The notes: a model not told the origin generated them from the sequence alone. Positions 18,261-27,708 are shown, counted from the stretch's first letter. The stretch is 64,000 nt of DNA from Halomonas sp. I5-271120 (GCF_030553075.1 NZ_CP130701.1:3162001-3226000); one strand, 5' to 3'. Program-made: numbers and translations.

Positions 18261-18497
18261 TCAGGCCCCGCGCAGCGCCGCATTCAACTGATCGACCACT
18301 TCTGCCCAGTCGGCGTCTTCTTCCAGGGCGCTGCGAATCAGCTCTGCCTGTGACTGGTTCCAGAAGGGGGCTTCGGCCAGCCCCACGTCGTCGGGAAGTG
18401 GCGCATGACGCTCGATAAAGGCCTGGATGGAGGCGTTGTCGGCGGGAAGGCCGAGCTGTTCAAAGAGTTCACTGAAGGGGTGTACGCCATGTTCCAT
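18261..18497 (-). CDS. DUF2789 family protein
   Basis: Encodes 78 residues: MEHGVHPFSELFEQLGLP, then IQAFIERHAPLPDDVGLAEA, PFWNQSQAELIRSALEEDADWAEVVDQL in successive segments. This matches the short, acidic, helical DUF2789 family of gammaproteobacteria, whose function is unknown. Start ATG is preceded by AAGGAG. It lies downstream of ansA on the same strand but more than 200 bases away, so it is probably separate. Confidence 0.82.
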   Translation of the reverse strand: MEHGVHPFSELFEQLGLPADNASIQAFIERHAPLPDDVGLAEAPFWNQSQAELIRSALEEDADWAEVVDQLNAALRGA

Positions 18498-18713
18498 ATT
18501 GATGCTCCTTGTGATCAGTCAAGACTGAGTCGGTGATTCCGTGTCTTCAGGATTGTGTGTCGTGAGGGCTACTTACCTTGAGTATCGTGCCACTCGGTGT
18601 GATATCGAGCGTTGTTGCTTTCGTCTTTGTGACGTCAAAGTGGCAGCCTTTCTCTCTCTGGCGCCACCTGTTCATGCCTGCGACAGGCAGCCCTCTATAA
18701 TAGGCCCTTCGGC

Positions 18714-19757
18714 TCAGCGTTCGCCGATAAGGCTCGTCAGGAAGTGCCGGCGCCGTTCGGCGTCGCTCAACGGCTGGGCCAGCAGGTGAATCAGCTTGGT
18801 CATGGCGGCCTCGGGGGTCATGTCATCGCCTGAGAGCACTTCGGCATCCATGAGCCCCTGGCCGGCCGCGTAGGTACCGATCTCGATTCGCCCCTGCGGG
18901 CATTGGCTGATGGCAGCGACCAGCTTGCCTTCACCCCTGGCCTGGGCGAGCACCTCGACCAATGCCGGGTCATCGGCAATATTGCCTCCTCCCCAGACCT
19001 CCAGCAGGGCGCCGCTGACGGTGTCGTCGAGCAGCATCGCGCCGAGCTGTCGTGCGGTCATGCCCGGCCATAGCGTGATTCTTACCACTGGCGAAGGGCC
19101 TAGTACACGATAGTCAGGCAGCTCGAAACGCTGGGCGCCGCGCTGGTGGTCGGCCAGTCCGCGGCCGGGGTAGAGCACTGGCGCGCCGTCGACCAGTTCG
19201 CCGAGCAGCGGATAGTTGGGGCTGATGAAGGCATCTTCGGCCTGTGTTTGCCACTTGCGGGTGCGCACGCCGCGAAGCAGGCGTCCGGCGAAGTAGAGCG
19301 CGACTTCCTGGAGTTCTGGCTGGGCGGCGAAGCGCAGGGCGCCCTCGACATTGGCGAGCGCATCGCTGTGCTCGGCTTCCAGCGGGTGCATAGCGCCGGT
19401 CACGACCACCGCTTTATCAATGCCCTGAAGCTGAAAGGCCAGGCTGCTGGCGGTCCAGCTCAGGGTGTCGGTGCCGTGGAGAATGACGATGCCTGAATAG
19501 GTCTGCTGATGGGCCTCGATCAAGGCCGCAAGGGCCTGCCAGTCGGACGGACGGGCGCTGCTGGAGTCGATGGGCGAGGCAGTTGCCAGGAAGTCGAAGG
19601 CAGGCAGGCTGGTGCGCCGAGCCGGTGTCAGGGTGTTCAGCATATCGCGCAGCCGAGACTCGAAATTATCGCCCGGTGCGAGGCCGTGAGGGGTCTCGAC
19701 CATGCCGAGAGTGCCGCCCGTATAGATGACCAATAAAGGGGAGCGGGACGCGTGCAT
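18714..19757 (-). CDS. ansA: Type I (cytoplasmic-type) L-asparaginase
   Basis: Encodes 347 residues. It hydrolyses asparagine to aspartate and ammonia. Both catalytic threonine motifs are present: VIYTGGTLGM near residue 13 and VILHGTDTLSWTASSLAF near residue 92. There is no signal peptide, and length and sequence fit the AnsA class. The gene lies 11 bases after the esterase gene on the same strand and is probably co-transcribed with it. Confidence 0.92.
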   Translation of the reverse strand: MHASRSPLLVIYTGGTLGMVETPHGLAPGDNFESRLRDMLNTLTPARRTSLPAFDFLATASPIDSSSARPSDWQALAALIEAHQQTYSGIVILHGTDTLSWTASSLAFQLQGIDKAVVVTGAMHPLEAEHSDALANVEGALRFAAQPELQEVALYFAGRLLRGVRTRKWQTQAEDAFISPNYPLLGELVDGAPVLYPGRGLADHQRGAQRFELPDYRVLGPSPVVRITLWPGMTARQLGAMLLDDTVSGALLEVWGGGNIADDPALVEVLAQARGEGKLVAAISQCPQGRIEIGTYAAGQGLMDAEVLSGDDMTPEAAMTKLIHLLAQPLSDAERRRHFLTSLIGER

Positions 19758-19768
19758 GGGGACTCCTG

Positions 19769-20728
19769 TCAGCGGTTAGGGGAAGGTGCCATGATACCCG
19801 ATGCGGACTTTGCTGTGATCGGGGGTGGCGCCAGTTGGTGGTCGAGGAAATCAAGCCCCGCCTCGATGGCCGGGCCGGCCGTGAGGAAGGTGGTGTAGTG
19901 GCCGCGCAATGTTAGCCGATACAGCGTATTGGGAATGCCGCGAGCGTCCAGGGCAGCATGGAAGACGTCGGCTTGCTCAATCGGCACCAGGCCGTCGAGG
20001 TTGCCATGAAAGAGGAAGAAGGGTGGGGCGCTGTCGCCAAGCTGGAGTAGCGGTGACGCTTGGCGATAGCGAGCCGGGTACTCGGCCTGAGTGCCGCCAA
20101 TGAAGTCGGTAAGCAGACGTCCGTCGTCGAACCGCAGAAGGTCGGTCGGCGTGCCGCCGGCCAGCACGCCGGCAAGCCGTGTCTCTGGGCCTCCGTAGGG
20201 GCTGTCCAGTGGGTTGTCGGCATTCATCACGCCCAGCAGGCTGATGAGATGTGCGCCGGAGGAGTAGCCGACGCCGATGATGCGATCGGTATCGATACGC
20301 AAGCGTTCTGCCTGGTCACTGATCCAGTGCATGGCCTGCTGAAGGTCATGAAGCTGTGCAGGAAAGCGGTAGGTCGGTGCAAATCGGTAGTCGATGTTGA
20401 CGGCCACGTAGCCGCGCTGAGCGAGGCGCTCGGCGATGGCGTCCATGTCGGCCCGCTCGCGACGCTGCCAGCCTCCTCCATGAACGACCAGGGCGGCGGG
20501 CCTGAGCTCGGCGTCATCCGCGGTGGCCGGCAGGTAAACATCCGCCTGCAGGGGCTCTGGCCAGTTCTGTGGCGTGTAGGTGACGGCGTCGAGGCGACGT
20601 GTGTCGAGGGCGGCGGGTGTCTCGTCGAGGCCCAGCGGATAAGCCGCGCAGCCAGCTAGCAGCAGTGAATGCAGTAGCAACAGGAGTGGAATGGCCAGGT
20701 GGCGCGATAGCCGGGAAGCGACATGCAT
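19769..20728 (-). CDS. Lipoprotein alpha/beta-hydrolase (BD-FAE/esterase type)
   Basis: Encodes 319 residues. The N-terminus has a lipoprotein signal with lipobox LAGC (LLLLLHSLLLAGCAAYP), predicting an envelope-anchored enzyme. The catalytic set of an alpha/beta hydrolase is visible: oxyanion HGGGW, nucleophile serine in GVGYSSGAH, an Asp in the FHGNLDGLVPIEQ region and His in LRGHYTTF. The best family is the BD-FAE/carboxylesterase group; the substrate is unknown. Start at 20728 puts the signal peptide at the N-terminus, whereas the longer frame to 20812 runs into the terminator hairpin of the upstream gene. It precedes ansA by 11 bases. Confidence 0.82.
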   Translation of the reverse strand: MHVASRLSRHLAIPLLLLLHSLLLAGCAAYPLGLDETPAALDTRRLDAVTYTPQNWPEPLQADVYLPATADDAELRPAALVVHGGGWQRRERADMDAIAERLAQRGYVAVNIDYRFAPTYRFPAQLHDLQQAMHWISDQAERLRIDTDRIIGVGYSSGAHLISLLGVMNADNPLDSPYGGPETRLAGVLAGGTPTDLLRFDDGRLLTDFIGGTQAEYPARYRQASPLLQLGDSAPPFFLFHGNLDGLVPIEQADVFHAALDARGIPNTLYRLTLRGHYTTFLTAGPAIEAGLDFLDHQLAPPPITAKSASGIMAPSPNR

Positions 20729-20798
20729 GGCGGGGCTCCGTAAGTCAGGAAACGAGCCTAATGTAAAACCCTTGTATCGATCTTGTACAGGCTGGCAC

Positions 20799-20822
20799 AA
20801 AAAAGGCGCCATATCGGCGCCT
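20799..20822 (-). terminator. Rho-independent terminator after mtnN
   Basis: On the minus strand AAGGCGCC pairs with GGCGCCTT around a short loop and is followed by a T-tract. It closes the luxS-mtnN unit. Confidence 0.85.
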
Positions 20823-20840
20823 TCCTCGTGAAGCGTTGTC

Positions 20841-20922
20841 CTGTCTCTAATGCTGTCTCGAGCGTACTGTCTCGAACGTACTGTTTCTAATGTACTGTTT
20901 CTAACGTACTGCCGCGAACGGG
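20841..20922 (-). repeat. 14-bp tandem repeat, about six units
   Basis: Units such as CTGTCTCGAGCGTA, CTGTCTCGAACGTA, CTGTTTCTAATGTA, CTGTTTCTAACGTA and CTGCCGCGAACGGG sit between the mtnN stop and its terminator, so they are probably transcribed as 3' leader. The first unit is two bases short. Confidence 0.9.
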
Positions 20923-20938
20923 CTCTCGACAGTCTGCC

Positions 20939-21688
20939 TCAGGCGTCCGTCAGAGCCTTCTGTCGGGGTGTCTCTGACATGCTGTCAATGCTGCCCAGGC
21001 GGGCGACCATGGCTTCGACCATCTGTGCCGAATGCTCGGCGGCCTGATCGATGAACGCCTTGAAGGAGATGTTGGACTCCTGTCCTGCGATGTCCGACAG
21101 GGCACGAATGACCACGAAGGGGCATCCGTAGAGATGGCAGGTCTGTGCGATGGCCGCAGCCTCCATCTCGGCGGCGAGCATGGTCGGGAAGCGGTCTCGG
21201 GTACGTGATACTGCTTCCGGGCAGGACATGAAGATGTCGCCGGTCGCGATCAGCCCTTCGACGACCCTCAGTTCGCCCAGGGATTCGATACATTCTCTGG
21301 CGATGGCGACCAGCCGGCTATCGGGAAGATAGGCGGCCGGCATCTGCGGGACCTGGCCATGTTCATAGCCGAAGACCACGGCATCCACATCGTGATGACG
21401 TACCTCGGAGGAAATCACCACATCGCCTACGGCGAGGTCTTCGCCGAAGCCTCCGGCGGAGCCGGTATTGATGACCACGTCGGGCTTGTAAACGTCGAGC
21501 AGCAGGGTGGTGCCTACCGCCGCATTCACCTTGCCGATGCCTGATTGCAGGATCACCACCTCAACGCCCTGAAGGCGTCCGGTGTGGAAGGTGCAACCAA
21601 CATGCTCACGAGTGCGGCGATCCTCCAGGTGGGAGGCCAGCAGGGCTACCTCTTCGGCCATGGCGCCGATGATGCCAATCTTTTTCAT
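20939..21688 (-). CDS. mtnN: 5'-methylthioadenosine/S-adenosylhomocysteine nucleosidase
   Basis: Encodes 249 residues. MtnN (Pfs) removes adenine from methylthioadenosine and S-adenosylhomocysteine, feeding LuxS. Family landmarks: MKKIGIIGAMAEEVALL (catalytic Glu near 12), INTGSAGG, AAEMEAAAIAQTCH and VIRALSDIAGQESNISF with the catalytic Asp. It lies 24 bases after luxS on the same strand, so one operon should recycle S-adenosylhomocysteine by the two-step route. It has a 15-residue tail beyond the usual end. Confidence 0.95.
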   Translation of the reverse strand: MKKIGIIGAMAEEVALLASHLEDRRTREHVGCTFHTGRLQGVEVVILQSGIGKVNAAVGTTLLLDVYKPDVVINTGSAGGFGEDLAVGDVVISSEVRHHDVDAVVFGYEHGQVPQMPAAYLPDSRLVAIARECIESLGELRVVEGLIATGDIFMSCPEAVSRTRDRFPTMLAAEMEAAAIAQTCHLYGCPFVVIRALSDIAGQESNISFKAFIDQAAEHSAQMVEAMVARLGSIDSMSETPRQKALTDA

Positions 21689-21712
21689 GCGTGTGTCGCC
21701 TTGGTCATCGGA

Positions 21713-22180
21713 TCAGTCAAAAATGAGCTGCCATTCGTCGCGCTTGGCGAGGAAGCCGCGAGCGATCTCTTTGGCGCCTTCGAGGCTGTGGCTAGCGGCC
21801 CACCCGCACTGCATCTCGTTACAGGCCGGCACTTCCTTGGCCTCGAGTACGTCCTCGAGCGTCTTTTCGATCAGCGTGAGGATGCCGTCGTAGTCGTCGT
21901 GGTTGATCATCGCCCAGTAGAAACCGGTCTGACAGCCCATCGGGCTGATGTCGACGACCTTGTCGGTGTGGTTGCGCGACATTTCTGCCATCAGGTGTTC
22001 CAGGGAGTGCAGCCCCGGCATGTCCATGTGGTTCTGGTTCGGCTGGCAGATGCGCATGTCGTACTTGTAGATCTCGTCGCCATGCAGGCCGACGGTAACG
22101 CCGGCCAGGCGGACGTAGGGCGCTTTGACCTTGGTGTGGTCGAGATTGAAACTTTCGACGTTCATCTTCTGGTCGCTCAT
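21713..22180 (-). CDS. luxS: S-ribosylhomocysteine lyase
   Basis: Encodes 155 residues. LuxS cleaves S-ribosylhomocysteine to homocysteine and DPD, the precursor of autoinducer-2. The metal site is present: GLHSLEHL with both histidines and the Glu, and Cys in [16 protein letters not shown]. The catalytic Cys is in [12 protein letters not shown]. The sequence is shorter than E. coli LuxS (171) and lacks its C-terminal tail, resembling the compact class. Genetic coupling to mtnN supports at least a metabolic detoxification role; an AI-2 receptor is not in view. Confidence 0.95.
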   Translation of the reverse strand: MSDQKMNVESFNLDHTKVKAPYVRLAGVTVGLHGDEIYKYDMRICQPNQNHMDMPGLHSLEHLMAEMSRNHTDKVVDISPMGCQTGFYWAMINHDDYDGILTLIEKTLEDVLEAKEVPACNEMQCGWAASHSLEGAKEIARGFLAKRDEWQLIFD

Positions 22181-22299
22181 GTCACCTGACCTCGTCTAGC
22201 AAGTTGATTAGCTATTCCCCCAGTGACGAAACCACTAGGGCGAAAAAAGGGGATTCTAACGCAATGAGCCGGCTGGCGCCTACTCAGGGCCGCTGCGTG

Positions 22300-23166
22300 T
22301 CATTCGGCCTTCATGGGATCATGGAGTTCCGCGGCGTAGAGAGTGTTCTCGAGCAGCGAGGCGACCGTCATCGGACCGACGCCGCCGGGGACCGGCGTGA
22401 TGTAGCTGGCGCGTTCGGCGGCCGGGGTGAACTCCACGTCACCGATCAGCTTGCCGTCATCATTGCGGTTGATACCCACGTCAATGACGATAGCGCCTTC
22501 CTTCACCCACTCGCCCTTGACCAGCCCCGGCTTGCCTACTGCCACCACCAGCAGGTCGGCGCGGCGCACCTGAGCCTCGAGGTCCTTGGTAAAACGGTGG
22601 CAGACGGTGGTGGTGCAGCCGGCCAGCATCAGCTCCAGGGCCATCGGTCGGCCGACGATGTTGGAGGCGCCAACGATGGTGGCGTCCAGTCCGCGCACGT
22701 TGAGGCCGGATTCCTGCAGCAGGGTCATGACACCCTTGGGCGTGCAGGGGCGCAGCAGTGGTAGGCGCTGAGCCAGGCGGCCGAGGTTGTAGGGGTGGAA
22801 GCCGTCGACGTCCTTGTCGGGCTTGATGCGCTCGAGAATAGGGCGCGGGTCCAGGTGCTCGGGCAGCGGCAGCTGTACCAGGATGCCGTCAACGCGCTCA
22901 TCGGCATTCAGCTCGTCGACCAGCGCCTCCAGATCGGCTTGGCTGGTGTCCGCGGGCAACTGGTGGCGAAAGGAGATAATGCCGGCTTCTTCGCATGCGC
23001 GATGCTTGTTGCGCACATAGATTTCGGATGCCGCATCTTCACCGACCAGCACCACGGCCAGGCCTGGACTGCGTGCGCTGGATTCGTGACGGGCCGCTAC
23101 CTGGCGGGCAACCTGTTGACGAACATGAGCGGCAATGGCCTTGCCATCGATCAGTTGGGCGGTCAT
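22300..23166 (-). CDS. folD: Bifunctional methylenetetrahydrofolate dehydrogenase/cyclohydrolase
   Basis: Encodes 288 residues. FolD oxidises 5,10-methylene-THF and hydrolyses methenyl-THF in one-carbon metabolism. Visible family motifs: [21 protein letters not shown] with the catalytic Lys, [13 protein letters not shown], the NADP-binding [15 protein letters not shown] and the closing [20 protein letters not shown]. The gene is monocistronic and divergent from the tRNA cluster. Confidence 0.95.
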   Translation of the reverse strand: MTAQLIDGKAIAAHVRQQVARQVAARHESSARSPGLAVVLVGEDAASEIYVRNKHRACEEAGIISFRHQLPADTSQADLEALVDELNADERVDGILVQLPLPEHLDPRPILERIKPDKDVDGFHPYNLGRLAQRLPLLRPCTPKGVMTLLQESGLNVRGLDATIVGASNIVGRPMALELMLAGCTTTVCHRFTKDLEAQVRRADLLVVAVGKPGLVKGEWVKEGAIVIDVGINRNDDGKLIGDVEFTPAAERASYITPVPGGVGPMTVASLLENTLYAAELHDPMKAE

Positions 23167-23303
23167 CGGCGTTTCCTAAAAAAGTTAAGTCGGCGGGCCG
23201 GCGGGGTATACCTGCAGCGGGCGACGAAAGATTGAGGGTGCTGATTTTCGCATGAGCTGGCCTCGAGTCAAAGCATGCTTGTGGGAGAGTGTGCGCTAAG
23301 GGC

Positions 23304-23331
23304 TTGACCAGCGGGCAAGGATGCGTAAAAT
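23304..23331 (+). promoter_or_regulatory. Sigma-70 promoter of the tRNA cluster
   Basis: TTGACC, a 16-base spacer and TAAAAT lie about 55 bases before tRNA-Pro, followed by a GC-rich discriminator (ACGCTCCGC) typical of stringently controlled stable-RNA promoters. Confidence 0.65.
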
Positions 23332-23386
23332 ACGCTCCGCATTGAGGCGGCAGTTTTCGCGTCAATGTTGTGCAGCTTGATGCCGA

Positions 23387-23463
23387 CGGGATGTAGCGCA
23401 GTCTGGTAGCGCGCCTGCTTTGGGAGCAGGATGTCGGGGGTTCGAATCCCTCCATCCCGACCA
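23387..23463 (+). tRNA. tRNA-Pro (anticodon TGG)
   Basis: A 77-base cloverleaf: acceptor CGGGATG pairs with CATCCCG; anticodon stem CCTGC/GCAGG encloses TTTGGGA; T-arm GGGGGTTCGAATCCCTC. The CCA end is encoded. Confidence 0.96.
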
Positions 23464-23534
23464 TGTAACCTTTTGATTTTTTTACATAAAGGTCTTGGCA
23501 AGGGTTGCAGGTAAGAGTCTAGAGGCTTTAGAAT

Positions 23535-23611
23535 GCGCTCATAGCTCAATCGGATAGAGCAACGGCCTTCTAAGCCGTAGGTTGCAGGTTCGAGTCCTGC
23601 TGGGCGCGCCA
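23535..23611 (+). tRNA. tRNA-Arg (anticodon TCT)
   Basis: A 77-base cloverleaf: GCGCTCA pairs with TGGGCGC (one G-T pair); anticodon stem ACGGC/GCCGT encloses CTTCTAA; T-arm GCAGGTTCGAGTCCTGC; CCA encoded. Confidence 0.96.
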
Positions 23612-23665
23612 CTGGAAATTCGAGTGGTCGGCAGCAAGGCGAGTGCCTGGCAAGCGAGTCGATAT

Positions 23666-23741
23666 GGTGGATGTAGCTCAGTGGTAGAGCCCCGGATTGT
23701 GGTTCCGGTTGTCGTGGGTTCGATCCCCATCATCCACCCCA
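23666..23741 (+). tRNA. tRNA-His (anticodon GTG), copy 1
   Basis: A 76-base cloverleaf with the histidine-specific extra G at -1 pairing to the discriminator C. Acceptor GTGGATG/CATCCAC; anticodon loop TTGTGGT; CCA encoded. Confidence 0.96.
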
Positions 23742-23769
23742 TTCGTCGCTTGTAGTGTGTTTTGGTAGT

Positions 23770-23845
23770 GGTGGATGTAGCTCAGTGGTAGAGCCCCGGA
23801 TTGTGGTTCCGGCTGTCGTGGGTTCGATCCCCATCATCCACCCCA
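23770..23845 (+). tRNA. tRNA-His (anticodon GTG), copy 2
   Basis: Identical to copy 1 except for one variable-loop base (T at 23709, C at 23813). G-1 and CCA are encoded. A recent local duplication. Confidence 0.96.
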
Positions 23846-23912
23846 TTACCTTCCCTCCTGATATTCCTTACCCCTCTTATACTTAGGTTCGCGGCCAACG
23901 GTCACGAGTCGT

Positions 23913-23957
23913 TTTTGTGTGCCTGAGTTCTGTGTGTCTGGGTTTTGTGTGCCTTGA
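23913..23957 (+). repeat. 15-bp tandem repeat, three units, in the tRNA-tig spacer
   Basis: Units TTTTGTGTGCCTGAG, TTCTGTGTGTCTGGG and TTTTGTGTGCCTTGA. They occupy the 338-base gap between tRNA-His copy 2 and tig, which otherwise holds no gene but does hold the tig promoter. Confidence 0.85.
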
Positions 23958-24055
23958 TGTTGCGCCTATGGCGTCTTGGCCTGGGCGTCATCTCCGCAAG
24001 GTGGCCGGGTCGTCATTTTTAATGCCGTGAGCCCAAGGTTTTTGCCGCAATCCCC

Positions 24056-24081
24056 CTTGTAACAGGCAACAGCGCCCCCAT
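24056..24081 (+). promoter_or_regulatory. Sigma-32-like heat-shock promoter upstream of tig
   Basis: CTTGTAA, a 13-base spacer and CCCCAT closely fit the sigma-32 consensus (CTTGAAA, 11-16 bases, CCCCAT). It lies about 100 bases before the tig start. Confidence 0.65.
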
Positions 24082-24183
24082 AGTCATGGCATCGCGCTTG
24101 CCAGCGTGCATCGGGGTTCTTAGAATTGATCCCCTTTGACCATTCAACGCTTTTTCGAACGCCCCAGTGGTAGAGGACTATTC

Positions 24184-25530
24184 ATGCAAGTTTCCGTCGA
24201 AACGACCTCCCAGATCGAACGTCGCGTCAAGGTTCAAGTGCCAGCGGCCGAGATCGATCAGGCCGTCGAGGCTCGCCTCAAGGACACCGCCAAGAACGCT
24301 CGCCTGAATGGCTTCCGCCCGGGCAAGGTGCCGATGGCCGTGGTCCGTCAGCGCTATGGGCAAGATGCGCGCAACGAAGTGGTGGGCGAGGTGATGCGTG
24401 AGCGTTACGTTCAGGCGATTACCCAGGAAAACCTCAACCCGGCGGGTTACCCGCAGATCGAGCCGACCGTCAATGAAAGCGGCCAGGATCTCGAGTTCGT
24501 CGCGACGCTGGAGATTTATCCGGAAGTCCAGCTGGCCGGCATCGAAGGCGCCGAAGTCGAGCGTCCGGTGGTCGAGGTGACTGATGCCGACGTCGAACAG
24601 ATGATCGAGACGCTGCGCAAGCAGAATGCCTCCTGGGCTGAAGTCGATCGCGCCGCCGAAGACGGCGATCAGGTCACCCTCGACTTCCAGGGCTTCCTGG
24701 GCGACGAGCCGTTCGAAGGCGGCAGCGCCGAGAACCATGACCTGGTGATCGGTTCCGGCAGCTTCATTCCGGGCTTCGAAGAGCAGCTGGTGGGCGCCAA
24801 GGCCGGTGACGATACCGAGATCAAGGTGACCTTCCCGGAAGATTACCAGTCCGAGAACCTGGCCGGTCAGGATGCGACCTTCAAGGTCAAGGTGCACAAG
24901 GTCAGCGGGCAAGAGCTGCCGGCGATCGACGAAGCCTTTATCCAGCAGTTCGGTGTTGAAGGTGGCGATGTCGATACCTTCCGCGCCGAGATCAAGAAGA
25001 ACATGACCCGCGAAGCCGCACAGGCCGTCGACAACCGCGTCAAGCAGCAGGTGCTCGACGCGCTGAAGAAGGCCAACGACATTCCGGCGCCGCAGGCTCT
25101 GGTTCAGCAGGAAACCGACGCCCTCAAGCGTCAGGCCGCTCAGCAGTTCGGTCTGGGTGAAGACTTCGACGTCTCTCAGCTGCCCAACGAACTGTTCGCC
25201 GAGCAGGCCAAGAGCCGCGTTCAGGTCGGTCTGCTGCTGGCAGAGGTCATCAAGGTCCACGAAGCCGATGCGTCTGACGATGAGATCAAGGCCAAGGTCG
25301 AGGAACTGTCTCAGCAGTATCAGGATCCGCAGCAGGTCATCGATTACTACATGAGCAACGATCAGCTCAAGAACCAGCTGAAGTCGTCGATTCTGGAAGA
25401 GAAGGCCGTGGCGGTTCTGCTCGAGCAGGCCACCGTGAAGGATGTCGAGATGTCCTACGAGCAAGCCCTGCAGGCGGCTCAGCAGCAAGCTGAAGCGGCC
25501 GAGGAAGAAGAGGCAGACGCGAAGGCGTGA
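24184..25530 (+). CDS. tig: Trigger factor, ribosome-bound chaperone and peptidyl-prolyl isomerase
   Basis: Encodes 448 residues. The ribosome-binding N-domain carries the signature LNGFRPGKVPMAVVRQRYG (residues about 45-63). The central FKBP-type isomerase domain shows GDQVTLDFQGFLGDEPFEGG and FIPGFEEQLVGAKAGDD; the C-terminal chaperone arms follow, with an acidic Ala/Glu tail. ATG 24184 fits the family start MQVSVETTSQIERR and has AGAGGA upstream. It heads the tig-clpP-clpX-lon order common in proteobacteria, and a sigma-32-like promoter lies upstream. Confidence 0.97.
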   Translation: MQVSVETTSQIERRVKVQVPAAEIDQAVEARLKDTAKNARLNGFRPGKVPMAVVRQRYGQDARNEVVGEVMRERYVQAITQENLNPAGYPQIEPTVNESGQDLEFVATLEIYPEVQLAGIEGAEVERPVVEVTDADVEQMIETLRKQNASWAEVDRAAEDGDQVTLDFQGFLGDEPFEGGSAENHDLVIGSGSFIPGFEEQLVGAKAGDDTEIKVTFPEDYQSENLAGQDATFKVKVHKVSGQELPAIDEAFIQQFGVEGGDVDTFRAEIKKNMTREAAQAVDNRVKQQVLDALKKANDIPAPQALVQQETDALKRQAAQQFGLGEDFDVSQLPNELFAEQAKSRVQVGLLLAEVIKVHEADASDDEIKAKVEELSQQYQDPQQVIDYYMSNDQLKNQLKSSILEEKAVAVLLEQATVKDVEMSYEQALQAAQQQAEAAEEEEADAKA

Positions 25531-25649
25531 TCGACGACGGCAGTCGTTGGCAGTCCGGCTTCGGTCGGGCTGCCAGGCATGCTTTACTGTCTCCATGACG
25601 CCGCATAGGCGGGGTCGTAATCCAGTCATCGGATGAAGGACGTCACACA

Positions 25650-26270
25650 ATGGGCAACGAGTTCGATATTCAAAACGCTGGCGGCCTGGTGCCGATGGTG
25701 GTCGAGCAGAGCGCACGCGGTGAGCGCTCCTACGACATCTACTCGCGCCTGCTCAAGGAGCGTGTGATCTTCTTGGTGGGACCGGTGGAAGACTACACGG
25801 CCAACCTGGTAGTAGCGCAGCTGCTGTTCCTGGAGTCCGAGAATCCGGACAAGGACATTCACCTGTACATCAACTCACCGGGTGGGTCCGTCACGGCGGG
25901 CATGTCGATCTATGACACCATGCAGTTCATCAAGCCGGACGTTTCCACTGTCTGTATCGGTCAGGCGGCGAGCATGGGTGCGCTGCTGCTGACCGGTGGC
26001 GCCGCAGGCAAGCGTTATTGCCTGCCGAATTCACGCATGATGATCCACCAGCCGCTGGGCGGTTATCAGGGTCAGGCCTCGGATATCGAGATCCATACCA
26101 AGGAAATTCTCAGCATCCGTCAGCGTCTGAACCAGATCCTTGCCGATCATACCGGCCAGGATATCGAGACCATTGCCAAGGACACTGATCGTGATAACTT
26201 CATGAATGGTGCTCAGGCTACGGAATACGGTCTGATCGATGCCATGCTGGAGAAACGCCCGGCATCCTGA
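25650..26270 (+). CDS. clpP: ATP-dependent Clp protease proteolytic subunit
   Basis: Encodes 206 residues. Catalytic Ser is in [11 protein letters not shown], His in [10 protein letters not shown] and Asp in the KDTDRDNFM segment. The N-terminal propeptide region is short ([14 protein letters not shown]). ClpP forms the double-heptamer protease with ClpX, encoded next. ATG has AAGGA upstream. It is 119 bases after tig and 77 bases before clpX. Confidence 0.97.
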   Translation: MGNEFDIQNAGGLVPMVVEQSARGERSYDIYSRLLKERVIFLVGPVEDYTANLVVAQLLFLESENPDKDIHLYINSPGGSVTAGMSIYDTMQFIKPDVSTVCIGQAASMGALLLTGGAAGKRYCLPNSRMMIHQPLGGYQGQASDIEIHTKEILSIRQRLNQILADHTGQDIETIAKDTDRDNFMNGAQATEYGLIDAMLEKRPAS

Positions 26271-26347
26271 TAGCGTGGAAATCATCTCCAGCCACGATAT
26301 GCAACTCCGGCGGCCCTTAAGGCCGCCGTCCGTAGAGAGGTACGCAA

Positions 26348-27628
26348 ATGGCCGACGGCAAAGGTAAGGACGAGAGCGGCAAGCTGCTGTACTGCTCGTT
26401 TTGTGGCAAGAACCAGAACGAAGTTCGGAAGCTGATCGCCGGCCCGTCCGTCTATATCTGCGATGAGTGCGTCGACCTGTGCAACGACATCATCCGCGAG
26501 GAGGTCCTCGAGGCCGATGCCGAAAGCGATGAAGATCGCCTGCCGGCACCGCGGGAGATTCGGCACACCCTCGATGATTATGTGATCGGCCAGGACCGCG
26601 CCAAGATGGTGCTGTCGGTGGCGGTTTACAATCACTACAAGCGTCTGCGTGCCGAAGTGAAGAGCGACGAGGTGGAGCTTGGCAAGTCCAATATCCTCCT
26701 GATCGGCCCTACCGGCAGCGGCAAGACGCTGCTTGCCGAGACGCTGGCGCGCTTGCTCAATGTTCCCTTCACTATCGCCGATGCCACGACCCTCACTGAG
26801 GCGGGCTATGTCGGTGAGGATGTCGAGAACATCATCCAGAAGCTGCTGCAGAAATGTGACTACGATGTCGACAAGGCTCAGAAAGGCATTGTTTACATCG
26901 ACGAGATCGACAAGATCTCGCGCAAGTCGGACAACCCCTCGATTACCCGCGATGTCTCGGGCGAGGGCGTCCAGCAGGCGTTGCTCAAGCTGATCGAGGG
27001 CACCACGGCCTCGGTGCCGCCGCAGGGTGGTCGCAAGCATCCGCAGCAAGAGTTCCTGCAGGTTGATACGGGTAACATCCTGTTCATCGTCGGCGGTGCC
27101 TTCGCCGGTCTGGACAAGGTGATCCGGGAGCGCGCCGAGAAGGGTGGCATCGGCTTCAATGCCGAGGTCAAGAGCAAGGACGAGAGCAAGGGTGTGGGTG
27201 ATGTGCTGCTCGACGTCGAACCCGATGATCTGGTCAAGTTTGGCCTGATTCCCGAGTTCGTGGGTCGCCTGCCAGTCATCGCGACACTCACCGAGCTCTC
27301 CGAGGATGCCCTGATCCAGATCCTCACCGAGCCCAAGAACTCGCTTGTCAAGCAGTATGTCAAGCTGTTCGAGATGGAAGGTGTGGAGCTCGACTTCCGC
27401 GAGGAGGCGCTGCGCGCCGTCGCCGAAAAGGCCATGGCTCGCAAGACCGGAGCGCGCGGACTGCGTTCGATCCTCGAGGCGGTGCTGCTTGATACCATGT
27501 ACGAGATTCCGTCGCTTGAGGGTGTCACCAAGGTGGTGATCGATGACTCCGTGATTCGCGGAGAAAGCGAGCCGCTGCTGATCTACTCCCAGCAGGAAGA
27601 CAGCAAGGTGGCGGGCAAAGACGGCTAA
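26348..27628 (+). CDS. clpX: Clp protease ATP-binding subunit ClpX
   Basis: Encodes 426 residues. The N-terminal zinc-binding domain has paired cysteines in YCSFCGKNQ and [10 protein letters not shown]. Walker A is [15 protein letters not shown] and Walker B YIDEIDKI; pore loop GYVGED and the IGF-type loop are present, as is sensor [10 protein letters not shown]. It unfolds tagged substrates for ClpP. A strong terminator follows, separating it from lon. Confidence 0.97.
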   Translation: MADGKGKDESGKLLYCSFCGKNQNEVRKLIAGPSVYICDECVDLCNDIIREEVLEADAESDEDRLPAPREIRHTLDDYVIGQDRAKMVLSVAVYNHYKRLRAEVKSDEVELGKSNILLIGPTGSGKTLLAETLARLLNVPFTIADATTLTEAGYVGEDVENIIQKLLQKCDYDVDKAQKGIVYIDEIDKISRKSDNPSITRDVSGEGVQQALLKLIEGTTASVPPQGGRKHPQQEFLQVDTGNILFIVGGAFAGLDKVIRERAEKGGIGFNAEVKSKDESKGVGDVLLDVEPDDLVKFGLIPEFVGRLPVIATLTELSEDALIQILTEPKNSLVKQYVKLFEMEGVELDFREEALRAVAEKAMARKTGARGLRSILEAVLLDTMYEIPSLEGVTKVVIDDSVIRGESEPLLIYSQQEDSKVAGKDG

Positions 27629-27648
27629 GGCCGTTCCCCTCCGGAGCA

Positions 27649-27675
27649 GGGGCCGCATCTGCGGCCCCTTTTTTT
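27649..27675 (+). terminator. Rho-independent terminator of clpX
   Basis: GGGGCCGCA pairs with TGCGGCCCC, followed by seven T residues, 20 bases after the clpX stop. Confidence 0.93.
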
Positions 27676-27708
27676 CGCGCTCTTTTGTCCTGGCGGCCTG
27701 TGGCCGCG

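Noticed and set aside
22181..22299. S-adenosylhomocysteine riboswitch before luxS
   Set aside because: The 120-base leader lacks the conserved GC-rich core I would expect.
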